64,000 bases of DNA from Belnapia sp. F-4-1 (GTDB taxonomy: Bacteria; Pseudomonadota; Alphaproteobacteria; Acetobacterales; Acetobacteraceae), in NCBI RefSeq assembly GCF_000802185.1, contig NZ_KN676113.1, positions 5,216,028-5,280,027 on the forward strand, read 5' to 3'. The notes under the pieces were generated by a model that saw only the letters and a list, made by a program, of their open reading frames with translations, did no database searches and had not been told where the DNA came from. Both the position numbers and the translations under genes were made by a program. Each line of letters begins with the position of its first letter. The stretch's first letter is position 1. Positions 1 to 9,206 of the stretch are shown here, piece after piece.

Positions 1-898
1 CGCGGGCCACGGCGGCATTGCCGGCGCGGGTCGGCTTCGCCACGGCGGGACTGGCAGGGCGGCTGCGGAGATCGGGCGCCTCCTGCTCGCGCCAGGCCGG
101 GACCTGGGGGCGGAGGGCGGTGATCTCCTTCGGGTCGAACTCCCACTTCTCCTGGCCCTTGTTGCGGGTCGGGATGCGGCGGGCGACGGGGATCAGGCCG
201 GCGCCGATCCAGCGCAGGATTTCCTTCTCGGTGGCGCCGAGGAGGTTGGAGAGGGCGCGGAACTCGACGAGGCTGCGTTCCCAGGCGCGGAGGCGCTGGA
301 CCTCCTCGCGGCGCTTCGCGCGGGTCGCGGTCTCGGCCTCGCGGAGGTCGCGGCGGCGGCGGGATTCGATGGCGGCGACGGAATCGAGGAAGGCCAGCTC
401 GGCCTCGCCCTGGAGGCCGAAGGCAGCGGCGACCTCGCGGGCCAGCATGGCGTGGCGGTCGGCGGAGAGGCTGCCGGAGCCGGTCTCCACCAGCTCCGCC
501 GCGATCGCATCCAGCGCCGCCTCGGCCGTCGGTCCGAGGCCGCGCAGCCGGCGGGCAACGGCATCGCCGAGGGCGGCGAGCAGGGTGTCGTCCTCCGGCT
601 CCAGCTCGGTGATGGTGCCGGCGGCGGTCTCGACCTCCGCGCGGCGGACCCAGACGCGGCCGGTGCGGTTGGCGAGGTCGTTCAGCCGGGCGATCCAGGC
701 GCGGCGCCGCGTCTCGATAAGGGCAGCGCGGACAGCCTCGGCATCGGCCGGCAGGCGGCGCTCGACGCGGCGGACGAGGGCCGGCATCTCGCGTGGGGCA
801 ACGGCGAGGCCGGAGGCGAGGATCGCGGCCTCGGCGGGGGAATGGCGTGGCGCGGGGCTCTCGGCGTATGCGGAGGGGGCGCCATCGGTATCGGTCAA
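1..898 (-). CDS. Partial protein with MerR/excisionase-like helix-turn-helix
   Basis: This minus-strand gene runs off the left edge, leaving 299 codons. The best start is a TTG at 898, preceded 7 nt upstream by GGAG; no in-frame ATG lies closer. The N-terminal 200 residues are rich in Arg, Glu and Ala and look helical, with no family recognised. Near residue 225 a segment reading ATEKEILRWIGAGLIP, followed by a basic stretch, resembles the winged-helix fold of MerR, excisionase or DNA-binding helix-turn-helix proteins. DNA binding is inferred from that segment alone. The C-terminus and therefore the function are outside the window. Confidence 0.55.
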   Translation of the reverse strand, partial: MTDTDGAPSAYAESPAPRHSPAEAAILASGLAVAPREMPALVRRVERRLPADAEAVRAALIETRRRAWIARLNDLANRTGRVWVRRAEVETAAGTITELEPEDDTLLAALGDAVARRLRGLGPTAEAALDAIAAELVETGSGSLSADRHAMLAREVAAAFGLQGEAELAFLDSVAAIESRRRRDLREAETATRAKRREEVQRLRAWERSLVEFRALSNLLGATEKEILRWIGAGLIPVARRIPTRNKGQEKWEFDPKEITALRPQVPAWREQEAPDLRSRPASPAVAKPTRAGNAAVAR

Positions 899-1084
899 AT
901 CAGGAACTCCGCGGCCCGCCCGATGGGAGGCCGCGCCATGAAACGAAGCGGGGGATCGGGCCTGCCGCCTTATCGGGCCGGGCTGTCCGGCCGGGTATCG
1001 CCCAGCGGACACGGCTTGGCAACGTGTTGCAGGCCTTCCAGTTGCATATGGGGCATGCGCGCCCGCTTTGCCAGGGGCTGCCGG

Positions 1085-3397
1085 CTACTTCGCCATGGCG
1101 AGGTCGCGGCCGCGGGCGCGGATATGGGCCAGGGCGTTGTGCAGCTCCCAGGCGCGGAGCGGCTTCTCGACATGGGCGTCCATGCCGGCGGCGAGGCATT
1201 CCTCGACCTCGGCCCGGTTGGCGCTGGCGGTGACGGCCAGGATGGGAACGGCACCCCGCGGCCCCACGGCGGCGCGGATGCCGCGCGCGGCGGTGAGTCC
1301 GTCCATCACCGGCATGTGGACATCGAGCAGCACGGCGTCCCAGTCGCGGGCGAGGGCGGCCTCGAGCGCGGCGGCGCCGTCGGCCACCAGCTCCACCTCA
1401 TGGCCGGCGGCGCTCAGCAGGGCGCGGGCGACCTCGCGGTTGACCAGCACGTCGTCGGCCAGCAGCAGGCGGAGCGGCTTGCCGAGCGGCAGCGCGGTGG
1501 CCGCAGGCGCCGGGTCGGTAGCGGGGATGGCGGGTGGCAGGGGCAGCTCGACCCAGAACAGGCTCCCCTGCCCTTTCACGCTCTCGCAGCCGATGCTGCC
1601 GCCCATCAGCTGGGCGAGCTTCGCGGTGATTGCGAGGCCAAGGCCGCTGCCCTCGGCCTGCTCGGCGCCGGCCAGGCGAAAGAATTCCTGGAAAAGGGAC
1701 GCGCGTTCGGCCTCGGTCATGCCGGGGCCGGTGTCGCTCACCTCGAAGCGGGTCAGGCCCGCGGCGGCGGGGCGGATGCGCAGCACGACCTCGCCGCGGG
1801 CGGTGAATTTCACCGCATTGCCGAGCAGGTTGAGCAGCACCTGGCGGAGGCGCACCGGGTCGGCCGAAACCCAGCCGGCGGCGGCGGGGGCGACCTCCAC
1901 CCCAAAGGCGAGGCCCTTGGTCGCGGCGGCCGGGCGGATGAGGGCGGCGCAGGACTCCGCCAGGGCGGCAAGGCGGACCGGGGCCGGGGCCAGAGCCACC
2001 TTCCCCGCCTCGATGGCGGCAAGGTCCAGCAATTCGCGGATCATCGACATCAGGTGCTCGCCGCTCTCGGTGATCTGCTCGGCGCAGCGGCGCTGGCCGG
2101 AGGTGAGCCCGGTATCGGCCGTGAGGATCTGCGCATGGCCGAAGATGCCGTTGAGCGGGGTGCGCAGCTCATGGCTCAGCATGCGGACGAAGCGGGTCTT
2201 GGCGGCGCTGGCAGCCTCGGCGGTGTCGCGGGCGGCGGCAAGCTGCCCGGCAAGCCGGGCAAGTTCGGCATTCTTCGCCTCCAGCGCGGCCTGGTGGGCG
2301 GCGAGGCGGGTGGCCATGCCGTTCACCTCGGCGGCGAGGCTGCCGAACTCGCCGGCGAGGTGGCCGGTCTCGACGCGGGCGGCAAGGTCGCCGCCGGCGA
2401 TGCGGCGGACGGCGGTGGAGAAGCGGGCCATGGGCCGCAGCAGCATCAGCCGGCCGGCCAGCAGGGCGAGGGACAGTGCAAGGGCCGCGGCGCCGGCGGC
2501 GAGCTGGAGGATCTGGTCGTGCAGGGCATGGATCGGCGCCAGCAGCGCCGCGGGGTTGCGACCGAGCAGCAAGGTGGCGCGGGTGCCGGGAATCGGGGCG
2601 TAGCCGAAGAGGCGCTCCACGCCGCCATGGCCGATCCCGCGGGTATGGCCGCTGCCGCCGCGCAGCGCCCGGTCGATCACCGGGCCGTCGAGGCTGCGGC
2701 CGACGAGGCCGGGCACGGGCGGCAGGCGGGCGAGCACGGTGCCGGTGCTGTCGATCAGCGCCATCGCATCGACGCCGGCGGGGAGTTGGGTGCGGTCGCC
2801 GAGGCGGGCCGGGTCCAACCCGGCGACGAGCACCCGGCCCTGGTTGTCCGGCAGGGGCTGGACGGCGAGCAGCATCGGGCCCTGCGCATCGGCCACCAGG
2901 TCGGAAAGGGCGAAGCCGCCGCTGGCCCGCGCCTCGCGCAGGACGTCCCCGCCGGCGATCGGGCCGGTGGGGCGGCCATCGGTGCAGAGCGGAGCGCCCT
3001 CGGCGTCATGCAGGCTGAGGCCGCGCAGCCAGGGCGCGCTGCCGGCGAGGGTCCGCAGCAGCGGGCCGCAGCGCCCGGACGCGTCGCCAGCGAGGTCGGG
3101 CAGGCGGGAAAGCGTGGCGAGCAGCGTCCGGACATGGCCGACCAGGGCCGCCTGCTCGCGGGCGGTGTTGACCGCGAGATCCTCCAGCGCGCGGGCGGCC
3201 TCCTGCAGCTGCGCCTCCGCATTGCGCTCCTGTTCCCACACGGTGAGGAGCGCGGGCGGCAGCACGGCGATCAGGACGAGCGCCAGAAGGCGCACCCGAA
3301 GCCGGCCCAGCCAGGGCGTGATGGTGGAAGGCAACGGCAACTTGCGCACCCGATGGTTTGGCAGGCATGACAATAAGCATGCCTCCGGCGCGATCAA
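1085..3397 (-). CDS. Membrane-bound hybrid sensor histidine kinase
   Basis: Two-component hybrid kinase of 770 residues from a TTG start at 3397; a GTG at 3349 is an equally possible start. Domain order: transmembrane helix about 33-54, a periplasmic region of about 240 residues with no recognised ligand motif, a second helix about 297-320, HAMP linker, HisKA with the H-box SHELRTPLNG (phospho-His 409), HATPase with N-box Asn around 526, G1 DTGPGM and G2 GSGLGLA, then a C-terminal receiver domain whose acceptor is Asp 692 in LLDVHMPVMDG, with Lys in EKPLR. It should sense an external cue, autophosphorylate and pass the phosphate to its own receiver. No separate response regulator or Hpt protein is adjacent, so the output is unknown. 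Confidence 0.9.
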   Translation of the reverse strand: MIAPEACLLSCLPNHRVRKLPLPSTITPWLGRLRVRLLALVLIAVLPPALLTVWEQERNAEAQLQEAARALEDLAVNTAREQAALVGHVRTLLATLSRLPDLAGDASGRCGPLLRTLAGSAPWLRGLSLHDAEGAPLCTDGRPTGPIAGGDVLREARASGGFALSDLVADAQGPMLLAVQPLPDNQGRVLVAGLDPARLGDRTQLPAGVDAMALIDSTGTVLARLPPVPGLVGRSLDGPVIDRALRGGSGHTRGIGHGGVERLFGYAPIPGTRATLLLGRNPAALLAPIHALHDQILQLAAGAAALALSLALLAGRLMLLRPMARFSTAVRRIAGGDLAARVETGHLAGEFGSLAAEVNGMATRLAAHQAALEAKNAELARLAGQLAAARDTAEAASAAKTRFVRMLSHELRTPLNGIFGHAQILTADTGLTSGQRRCAEQITESGEHLMSMIRELLDLAAIEAGKVALAPAPVRLAALAESCAALIRPAAATKGLAFGVEVAPAAAGWVSADPVRLRQVLLNLLGNAVKFTARGEVVLRIRPAAAGLTRFEVSDTGPGMTEAERASLFQEFFRLAGAEQAEGSGLGLAITAKLAQLMGGSIGCESVKGQGSLFWVELPLPPAIPATDPAPAATALPLGKPLRLLLADDVLVNREVARALLSAAGHEVELVADGAAALEAALARDWDAVLLDVHMPVMDGLTAARGIRAAVGPRGAVPILAVTASANRAEVEECLAAGMDAHVEKPLRAWELHNALAHIRARGRDLAMAK

Positions 3398-3539
3398 CTT
3401 AAAGTTAGGACACGGCTCATTTTTGCACGCGAACCAAGTCCCTGAGGCCGCAACGACGCTCCTCGCCGCCCCGACCCGCGCAATTCGAGGCGAATCCGGC
3501 CGTTACACAACCAAAAGATGATGAAGTCGGGGGATGAGC

Positions 3540-4265
3540 CTATGGGGCGTGCAGGAAGGCCATGCGGTCGCCCTCCAGCACCAGGCAGGTCAGTTCCCGG
3601 CCATAGGCGGCGCCGGTGTCGATGCCGATGCGGTTGCGGCGGAGGACGGGGCCTTGGGTCGGGGTATGGCCATGGATGACGACGAGGCCGAAATCGGCCC
3701 CGGAATCCAGGAAGCCGCCACGGATGCGGATGAGGTCGTCGGGCGACTGCGCCTCGAGCGGGACACCCGGGCGGATGCCGGCATGGACGAAGAGGTAGCC
3801 GCCGGCCCGGTGCATGAGGGCGAGATCCTCGACGAAGCGGCGGTGAGCGGCCGGAATCAGGGCGGCCCAGCTGGCCGGGTCGCTGTCCGGGTCGATGTCC
3901 CAGCTCGCCAGCGCCTCCGGGCCACCGTGCATCCGCCAGTCGGTGACGGCGGCGCGCTCGCCGGCCAGGGCGTCGATCATGCTGCGCTCGTGGTTGCCGA
4001 GGAGGTTCACCACCGGCAGGCCATCGACGGGCGGTCCGGCGACGAGGCGGGCGATGACGCCGCGGCTGTCGGGGCCGCGGTCGATATAGTCGCCGAGATG
4101 CACCAGCAACGGCGACTCGGCCGGCCGGGCGGCCAGGTCGGCGGCGATCTGCGCATGCAGGGCGGCGAGCTTCGCGTCATGGCCGTGGACGTCGCCCACG
4201 GCATAGACGCGCTGGCCGGGCGGGAGGCTGGCGGGGGCTGGCTGGAATTCAGGCATCATCTTCAT
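3540..4265 (-). CDS. PPP-family serine/threonine metallophosphatase
   Basis: A 241-residue cytoplasmic phosphatase of the bacterial/phage-lambda PPP type. All metal and catalytic motifs are present in order: GDVHGH (24-29), GDYIDRGP (from 58), GNHE (90-93), HAG (161-163) and HGHT (198-201). These bind two metal ions for phosphomonoester or phosphoprotein hydrolysis; the family also includes symmetrical Ap4A hydrolase, so the substrate is not fixed. The start at 4265 is chosen because it makes an ATGA overlap with the stop of the upstream solute-binding protein, indicating translational coupling. Why a phosphatase would be coupled to a periplasmic binding protein is not explained by the sequence. 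Confidence 0.9.
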   Translation of the reverse strand: MKMMPEFQPAPASLPPGQRVYAVGDVHGHDAKLAALHAQIAADLAARPAESPLLVHLGDYIDRGPDSRGVIARLVAGPPVDGLPVVNLLGNHERSMIDALAGERAAVTDWRMHGGPEALASWDIDPDSDPASWAALIPAAHRRFVEDLALMHRAGGYLFVHAGIRPGVPLEAQSPDDLIRIRGGFLDSGADFGLVVIHGHTPTQGPVLRRNRIGIDTGAAYGRELTCLVLEGDRMAFLHAP

Positions 4266-5842
4266 TGGGCCCGGCGGAGGCCCATGGCGAGGCTCCGCTC
4301 GTCCATCCGGGCATCGTAGCGGAGGCCGGCGCGGGTCGCCCAGCTGTTGACCAGGTGAAAGAGCGGGATCAGCGCCACATCCTCGCTCGCCATGTGGACC
4401 GCCTGGCGGAGCAGGGCCTCCCGCTCCTCCGGGTCGAGGGTGGCGGTGGCGCGGTCGGCGAGGGTGTCGAGGGCGGGGTTGGAGTAGCGGCCGGCATTCG
4501 AGGCGCCACGCCGGGCGGCAGGGTCGTAGGTGCCGAGCACATTGGCGAGGAGGTAGCTCGCCTCCCCCGTGGTGCTGCCCCAGCCGGACAGGCGCATGGC
4601 GAATTCCTGCCGGGCGGCGCGGGCGGAGAAGGCCGACCAGGGCAGCGCCGCGACCTCGGTGCGGATGCCGGCGCGGCTCCACATCTGGGCGACGGCCTGG
4701 GCGGTGCGGGCGTCGTTCGGGTAGCGGTCGTTGGGGCTGTGCAGCGTGAGGCGGAAGCCGTCCGGGTAGCCGGCCTCGGCGAGGAGGCGGCGGGCTCCTT
4801 CCGGGTCGAAGGCGGGAACGGGCGTGCCGGGGTCGTAGGAATAGACCCCCGGTGGCAGCCATTGGCCGGCGGGGCGGGCGGCGCCCTCCATCACCCGCTC
4901 GGCGAGCGCCTGGCGATCGATGGCGATGGAGAGGGCGCGGCGGACGCGAACATCCTTGAAGGGGTTACGCGGCAGCGGCTGGCCCGCGGCGTCGGTGACG
5001 AAGGGCATCCCCGCGTCGTGCGAGAAATCGGCCTGGAGGAAAATGAGGCGGAGGCCCTGGATCTCGAACAGGCCGACGCGGCCGTCGCCGCGCAGCCGGG
5101 CGAGGTCGGCGGAGGGGACCTGGTCGATCATGTCCACGTCGCCGGCGAGGATGGCGGCGGTGCGGGCGGCGTCGTTGCCGAGGAAGCGGAGGGTGACGCG
5201 GCTCCAGGGCTCGCGCGGGCCCCAATAGGCCTCGTTGCGGGCGAGCTCGGTGCGGTCGTTGGCCGTGTGGGACAGCAGGCGGTAGGGGCCGGTGCCGATG
5301 GCGGCGCGGCCGCTGTTGAAATCCTCCGTCGCAGCGCCCTGCGCGGCGTGGCGGGCGATGATCGCAATATAGGCGACCTCGGTCGGCAGCAGGGAATGCG
5401 GCTGCTTCGTGTGCAGGCGGATGGTCAGCGGGTCGGCCACCTCCACCTGCTTCACCATGCGGAGAAAGCTGCCGTAGCCGCCCGGGCTGTTCGGCACGTT
5501 GGGCGCGCGGGCGAGGGAGAAGGCGACGTCCTCGGCGGTGAAAGGGCGGCCGTCATGCCAGGTGACGCCGGCGCGGAGGCGGAATTCCCAAAGGGTTGGC
5601 GAAAGCGCCCGCCAGCTCTCGGCGAGGCCGGGCTGGAGCTGAACGCGGGCATCGCGCTCGATCAGCCGGGAGAAGACATGGGCGGCGAGCTGGGCATTCG
5701 GCGCGGCGTTGAAGAAATGCGGATCGACCGAGGTGGCGGGCGCGGCGACGCCGATGGTCGCCGCATCGGCCGGGCGCTGGGCCTGCGCCGGGGAGCTGGG
5801 CGCCATGGCGGCGAGCCCCATCAGGGCCAGGGCCCGGAGCAT
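4262..5842 (-). CDS. ABC-type peptide/nickel (family 5) solute-binding protein
   Basis: A 526-residue periplasmic binding protein of the SBP_bac_5 family (DppA/OppA/NikA). The first 21 residues form a signal peptide with a hydrophobic core and an AQA cleavage site. Family features include SVDPHFFNAAPN near the mature N-terminus and the segment LSPTLWEFRLRAGVTWHDG with AEDV following, which is the typical start of the second lobe. It would capture a peptide or another small organic ligand for an ABC importer, but no permease or ATPase genes lie nearby. An ATG at 5842 is preferred over the adjacent in-frame GTG at 5851. It is divergent from the MaoC gene and coupled to the phosphatase downstream. 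Confidence 0.88.
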   Translation of the reverse strand: MLRALALMGLAAMAPSSPAQAQRPADAATIGVAAPATSVDPHFFNAAPNAQLAAHVFSRLIERDARVQLQPGLAESWRALSPTLWEFRLRAGVTWHDGRPFTAEDVAFSLARAPNVPNSPGGYGSFLRMVKQVEVADPLTIRLHTKQPHSLLPTEVAYIAIIARHAAQGAATEDFNSGRAAIGTGPYRLLSHTANDRTELARNEAYWGPREPWSRVTLRFLGNDAARTAAILAGDVDMIDQVPSADLARLRGDGRVGLFEIQGLRLIFLQADFSHDAGMPFVTDAAGQPLPRNPFKDVRVRRALSIAIDRQALAERVMEGAARPAGQWLPPGVYSYDPGTPVPAFDPEGARRLLAEAGYPDGFRLTLHSPNDRYPNDARTAQAVAQMWSRAGIRTEVAALPWSAFSARAARQEFAMRLSGWGSTTGEASYLLANVLGTYDPAARRGASNAGRYSNPALDTLADRATATLDPEEREALLRQAVHMASEDVALIPLFHLVNSWATRAGLRYDARMDERSLAMGLRRAQ

Positions 5843-5938
5843 GGGCGCCACGCGGTTCCTCCTCGGTTCGGTGATGGGCAAGCCTAGCCTTGTGTGCCAG
5901 GAATTCCAGCCGTCACGCGCAACAAGGGAGAGAGACGC

Positions 5939-6394
5939 ATGCTGGAGATCGAAACCATCGGGGATCTGCAGGCCCATATCGGCAAGAGCCTCGGCGCCGG
6001 GGAGTGGGTGACGGTGGACCAGCGGATGATCGACCAGTTCGCCGAGGCGACGGGCGACCACCAGTGGATCCATGTCGATGTGGAGCGGGCGAAGCGGGAG
6101 ATGCCGGGCGGCAAGACGATCGCCCATGGCTACCTGACGCTGTCGCTGCTGCCGCGGCTGAACCAGAGCATCTTCCGGGTGAAGCGGCGGAGCCGGGGGG
6201 TGAATTACGGCTCGAACAAGGTGCGGTTCACGGCGCCGGTGCCGGCGGGCTCGCGCGTGCGCGGACACCTGACGCTGAAGGCGGTCGAGCCGGTCGAGGG
6301 CGGGGCGCGGCTCACCATGGAGGCGACGGTGGAGGTGGAGGGGTCCAGCCGGCCGGCCCTCGTCGCCGAGACGCTGTCCCTGGTGTATGAGTAG
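5939..6394 (+). CDS. MaoC-family dehydratase (R-hydratase/NodN-like)
   Basis: A 151-residue single hot-dog protein. The hydratase motif is clear: ATGDHQWIHVD at 37-47 with the catalytic pair Asp 40 and His 45, followed by the substrate-lid segment GKTIAHGYLTLSL (58-70). Members hydrate trans-enoyl-CoA to (R)-3-hydroxyacyl-CoA or carry out related reactions; the actual acyl chain cannot be read from sequence. The ATG at 5939 is preceded by AAGGGAGAG at good distance, so this start is preferred to upstream alternatives. It stands alone, divergent from the solute-binding protein gene. Confidence 0.88.
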   Translation: MLEIETIGDLQAHIGKSLGAGEWVTVDQRMIDQFAEATGDHQWIHVDVERAKREMPGGKTIAHGYLTLSLLPRLNQSIFRVKRRSRGVNYGSNKVRFTAPVPAGSRVRGHLTLKAVEPVEGGARLTMEATVEVEGSSRPALVAETLSLVYE

Positions 6395-6420
6395 GCGCTG
6401 ACGGCAAGGGAGGCCCCTCG

Positions 6421-6741
6421 GTGCGCTTTGCCTGTCTTGCGGCCGGGCTGGCCGCGTTCCTCGCGCTGGGGTCGGGGCAGGCCGCGGCGCGGGGTTATCA
6501 TGGCGGCGGCTACGGCCATCACGGCGGCTATGGCTACCATGGTGGCTACGGCTATCGCGGAGGCTTCGGCTCCCGCGTCGGGCCGCGGGCCGGATTCTAC
6601 GGGCCGCGTCATTACGGGCGGCGCTACTACGGATACGGCTATGGCTACGCGCCGCCAGTGATCCTGGCGCCGCCGCCGGTGGTGTTCCCCGGCGCCAACC
6701 CCTATCCGCCCGCCGGGGCGGATGGGGGATACAAGCGGTAG
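6421..6741 (+). CDS. Small secreted Gly/Tyr/His-rich protein
   Basis: A 106-residue protein starting at GTG 6421 with a GGGAGG ribosome-binding site about 8 nt upstream. Residues 1-22 form a signal peptide ending in a short AAA-type site. The mature part is low complexity: repeated GYHGG/GYGYRGG units, then Tyr/Arg- and Pro-rich sequence. Similar small proteins are common in alphaproteobacteria and are usually annotated as hypothetical. His-rich repeats could bind metal, but this is only a guess. Its stop lies one base from the stop of the convergent Bug receptor gene. Confidence 0.7.
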   Translation: MRFACLAAGLAAFLALGSGQAAARGYHGGGYGHHGGYGYHGGYGYRGGFGSRVGPRAGFYGPRHYGRRYYGYGYGYAPPVILAPPPVVFPGANPYPPAGADGGYKR

Positions 6742-6742
6742 C

Positions 6743-7705
6743 TCAGTCGAGCTCGATCCCCGCCCGCCGGATCGCCTCGCCATAGCGGGCGATCTCGGCG
6801 CGGACGAGGGAGGCGGCCTCGTCCGGGGTGCCGCCGGCGGGTTGGAAGCCGGACTCGCGCAGGCGGGCCTGCAAGGCAGGGTCGGCGAGTACCCGCATCG
6901 CCGCGGCGGACCAGCGGCGGAGCGCGGGCTCCGCCAGCCCAGCGGGTCCGTAGAGCATGTACCAGACATCGAGGTCGTAGCCGAGAACGCCGCTTTCCAT
7001 CACCGTCGGCAGCTCCGGCAGGGCGGCGGCGCGGCGGGCGGTGGTGACGGCAAGGCCGCGCAGCAGGCCCTGGCGGATGCCGGGGAGGACGGAGGAAAGC
7101 GTGTCGAAATTCACGTCGACCACGCCCTGGGCGAGATCCATCACCACCTGGCCGCTGCCGCGGTAGGGGACATGGACCATCCGCACCCCCGTCGCCTGCA
7201 TGAAGAGCTCGGCGGCGAGGTGCTGGCTGGTGCCGACGCCGTTGCTGGCAAAGTTGAGCCGGCCGGGCTGCGCCTTGGCGAGCGCGATGAGGCCGGCGAG
7301 GTTCCGCGCGGGGGAGGCCGCCGGGACGGTGACGACCATCGGCACGGCGGCGACGAGCGCGATCGGCGTCACGTCGCGGGCCGGGTCGAAGGGTGGGGTG
7401 CGCATGGCGAGCGGCACCTGCACCATGTTGCTGACCGTGCCGAGTGTCGCGGCATGCCCGTCCGGCCGGGCGCGGGCCGTGGCGAGGGCGGCGATGGTCC
7501 CTCCCCCGCCGGTGCGGTTCTCGACGGCGACCGGCTGGCCGAACTCCTCCGCAAGCCGGGCGGCCAGCAGGCGGGCGAGGATGTCGGTGCCGCCGCCGGG
7601 CGCGAAGCCGACGAGCAGGGTGACGGGCCGCGCCGGGAAGGCCGGCTCCTGCGCCGCCGCCGTGACGGGGAGGAGGAGCGCGGGCAGCGCCCGGCGCGGG
7701 ATCAC
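6743..7705 (-). CDS. Tripartite tricarboxylate transporter receptor (Bug family)
   Basis: A 320-residue periplasmic receptor of the TctC/Bug family. Features: signal peptide 1-18, then VTLLVGFAPGGGTDILAR (the family glycine-rich ligand loop), VENRTGGGG, and VPYRGSGQVVMDL in the second lobe. Such proteins bind carboxylates, amino acids or vitamins by a two-water mechanism and deliver them to TctA/TctB permeases, neither of which is in this window. It starts with GTG at 7705 in a GTGA overlap with the upstream Ldh-family dehydrogenase, so the pair is co-translated. The ligand is perhaps the 2-hydroxy acid used by that enzyme. Confidence 0.9.
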   Translation of the reverse strand: MIPRRALPALLLPVTAAAQEPAFPARPVTLLVGFAPGGGTDILARLLAARLAEEFGQPVAVENRTGGGGTIAALATARARPDGHAATLGTVSNMVQVPLAMRTPPFDPARDVTPIALVAAVPMVVTVPAASPARNLAGLIALAKAQPGRLNFASNGVGTSQHLAAELFMQATGVRMVHVPYRGSGQVVMDLAQGVVDVNFDTLSSVLPGIRQGLLRGLAVTTARRAAALPELPTVMESGVLGYDLDVWYMLYGPAGLAEPALRRWSAAAMRVLADPALQARLRESGFQPAGGTPDEAASLVRAEIARYGEAIRRAGIELD

Positions 7706-8754
7706 GCGCCGAGTCTCGGCGCGCCCAGCTCGTCGGCCAGCGCGTCGAGCTGGGCGCGGAGCGGGGGCGGGACCGGCACGCCCTCCGCCGCGCGGCGGGC
7801 GCGGGTCGCGGTGCTCTGCTCGCCGGGGAGGAAGATGCGGTCGACGCCCGGCAGACGGGCGCTGCCGCGGATCTCGCGCGCGAGCGCATCGACGCGGCGC
7901 CGGAACTCGCCTGGGTCGCCGAAGGCGGCGAGGTCGATGGCGAGGATGGCTTGGCCGGTATTCGTCACCGTGGTGTCGTCGGCGTTGAAGTCGACGACGT
8001 CGCGGCCCATCGCCGCGCCGTTCAGCGTGCCGGCGAGCAGGCCGAAGATCAGCGCGAGGCCGTAGCCCTTGTAGCCGCCGATGGGCAGCAACAGCCCCTC
8101 CCCCGCCCGCTTCGGGTCGGTGAGCGGCTGGCCCTGGCGGTCGATCATCCAGCCCTCCGGCATGGCCTCGCCGCGCTGCGCCTTCACCTTGACCTTGCCG
8201 TAGGCGGCGACCGTCGTCGCCATGTCAAGGACGATGGGCGGCTCGTCCTGGGTGGGTACGGCGACGGCGATGGGGTTGGTGGAGAGCAGCAGCTCCAGCC
8301 CGCCCCAGGGCGGCAGGTGGTTGGCGCTGCCGACCGCGAGGTAGAGGCCGATCATTCCCGCCTCCATCACCATCCGCGCATAGAGGCTGGCGGGGCCGGC
8401 ATGGTTGCCGTGGCGCACGCCGCACCAGGCGACGCCCTGGGTGCGAGCCTTGGCGATGGCGGTGTGCGCGGCCATGGTGGTGGCGAGGTGCCCGAGGCCG
8501 TTGTCGCCGTCGATCAGCGCGGAGGCCGGGCGTTCCTCGACGATGCGCGGCGTGGCGCAGGGGTTCATGCCTCCGGCGCGCATGCGGCGCACATACTGGG
8601 CGAGGCGGAAGACGCCGTGGCCGTCGGCGCCGATCAGGTCGGCCTCGGTCATCAGCCCGGCGACGAGATCGGCATCGGCGGCGGGGACGCCCGCCGCCTG
8701 GTGGATGCCGGTCATGAAGCGGCGCAGCGCCTCGGCGGGGATCTGGTCTGGCAT
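7702..8754 (-). CDS. Ldh-family malate/L-lactate/ureidoglycolate-type dehydrogenase
   Basis: A 350-residue NAD(P)-dependent oxidoreductase of the LDH2/MDH YlbC fold. Recognisable features: ADGHGVFRL near residue 42, the active-site His in VRHGNHAGPA, the nucleotide-binding region STNPIAVAVP, and GGYKGYGLAL. Members oxidise or reduce 2-hydroxy/2-oxo acids such as malate, lactate, sulfolactate, ureidoglycolate or delta-1-piperideine-2-carboxylate; the substrate cannot be chosen here. The start at 8754 has GGGAGAG about 7 nt upstream. The gene overlaps the following Bug receptor by 4 nt. A second, diverged member of the family is at 59514-60563. Confidence 0.88.
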   Translation of the reverse strand: MPDQIPAEALRRFMTGIHQAAGVPAADADLVAGLMTEADLIGADGHGVFRLAQYVRRMRAGGMNPCATPRIVEERPASALIDGDNGLGHLATTMAAHTAIAKARTQGVAWCGVRHGNHAGPASLYARMVMEAGMIGLYLAVGSANHLPPWGGLELLLSTNPIAVAVPTQDEPPIVLDMATTVAAYGKVKVKAQRGEAMPEGWMIDRQGQPLTDPKRAGEGLLLPIGGYKGYGLALIFGLLAGTLNGAAMGRDVVDFNADDTTVTNTGQAILAIDLAAFGDPGEFRRRVDALAREIRGSARLPGVDRIFLPGEQSTATRARRAAEGVPVPPPLRAQLDALADELGAPRLGA

Positions 8755-8798
8755 CGGCGTCTCTCCCTTTGCGGCCGAGGCTAGACCGGTGCCGGGGC

Positions 8799-9203
8799 TC
8801 AGGCCATGGCCGCCGTCGCGCAACGCTTCAGCCCGACATATTCGAGCTCCGCGATCAGCGCCGTGGCGATGGCCTGCACGAGGATGAAGCAGGCGCCGAG
8901 CCCGTTCGGCGCGATCCAGCCGGGCAGCAGCAGCACGCTGTCGAGCGCCCAGAGCGCGTTGCCGGCGACGATGCCGAGCACCAGCAGGCGCGGCAGCTGT
9001 GGCCGGGTGCAGGTCCAGGCGAGAAAGGCAGCGAAGGCCAGCAGGACGAGACCCGCCTCGCGCAGCAGGGGCAGCGGCAGGTGGAACCACCAGCCGAGCG
9101 GGGCGGCGCCGACCGCCAGCAGCAGGCCGAGGGCGGCGCAGCTCACCGCGTCGAGCAGGAGGGCGCGGCGGAGGAACGCGGAGGGGATGATCATGCGCGT
9201 CAT
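8799..9203 (-). CDS. Small four-helix integral membrane protein
   Basis: A 134-residue, very hydrophobic protein with about four predicted transmembrane helices (roughly 13-35, 45-62, 70-92 and 100-120). No family recognised and no charged catalytic motif seen. It begins 3 nt after the stop of the NTF2-like gene upstream, so the two are probably in one transcript and may act together. Hypothetical. Confidence 0.65.
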   Translation of the reverse strand: MTRMIIPSAFLRRALLLDAVSCAALGLLLAVGAAPLGWWFHLPLPLLREAGLVLLAFAAFLAWTCTRPQLPRLLVLGIVAGNALWALDSVLLLPGWIAPNGLGACFILVQAIATALIAELEYVGLKRCATAAMA

Positions 9204-9206
9204 GGC

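Noticed and set aside
976-992. Hairpin GGCCGG-GCTGT-CCGGCC between the first two genes
   Set aside because: Only 6 bp, no U-tract, and such stems are frequent by chance at this GC content.
452-3370. Long plus-strand open frame opposite the sensor kinase
   Set aside because: It is antisense to a gene with complete kinase and receiver motifs; its protein is Gly/Ala/Arg/Gln-rich with no domain, as expected from high-GC codon bias.
4266-4862. N-terminal extension of the phosphatase upstream of 4265
   Set aside because: The extra residues are Arg/Pro-rich and overlap the solute-binding protein gene in another frame; the ATGA overlap start is better.
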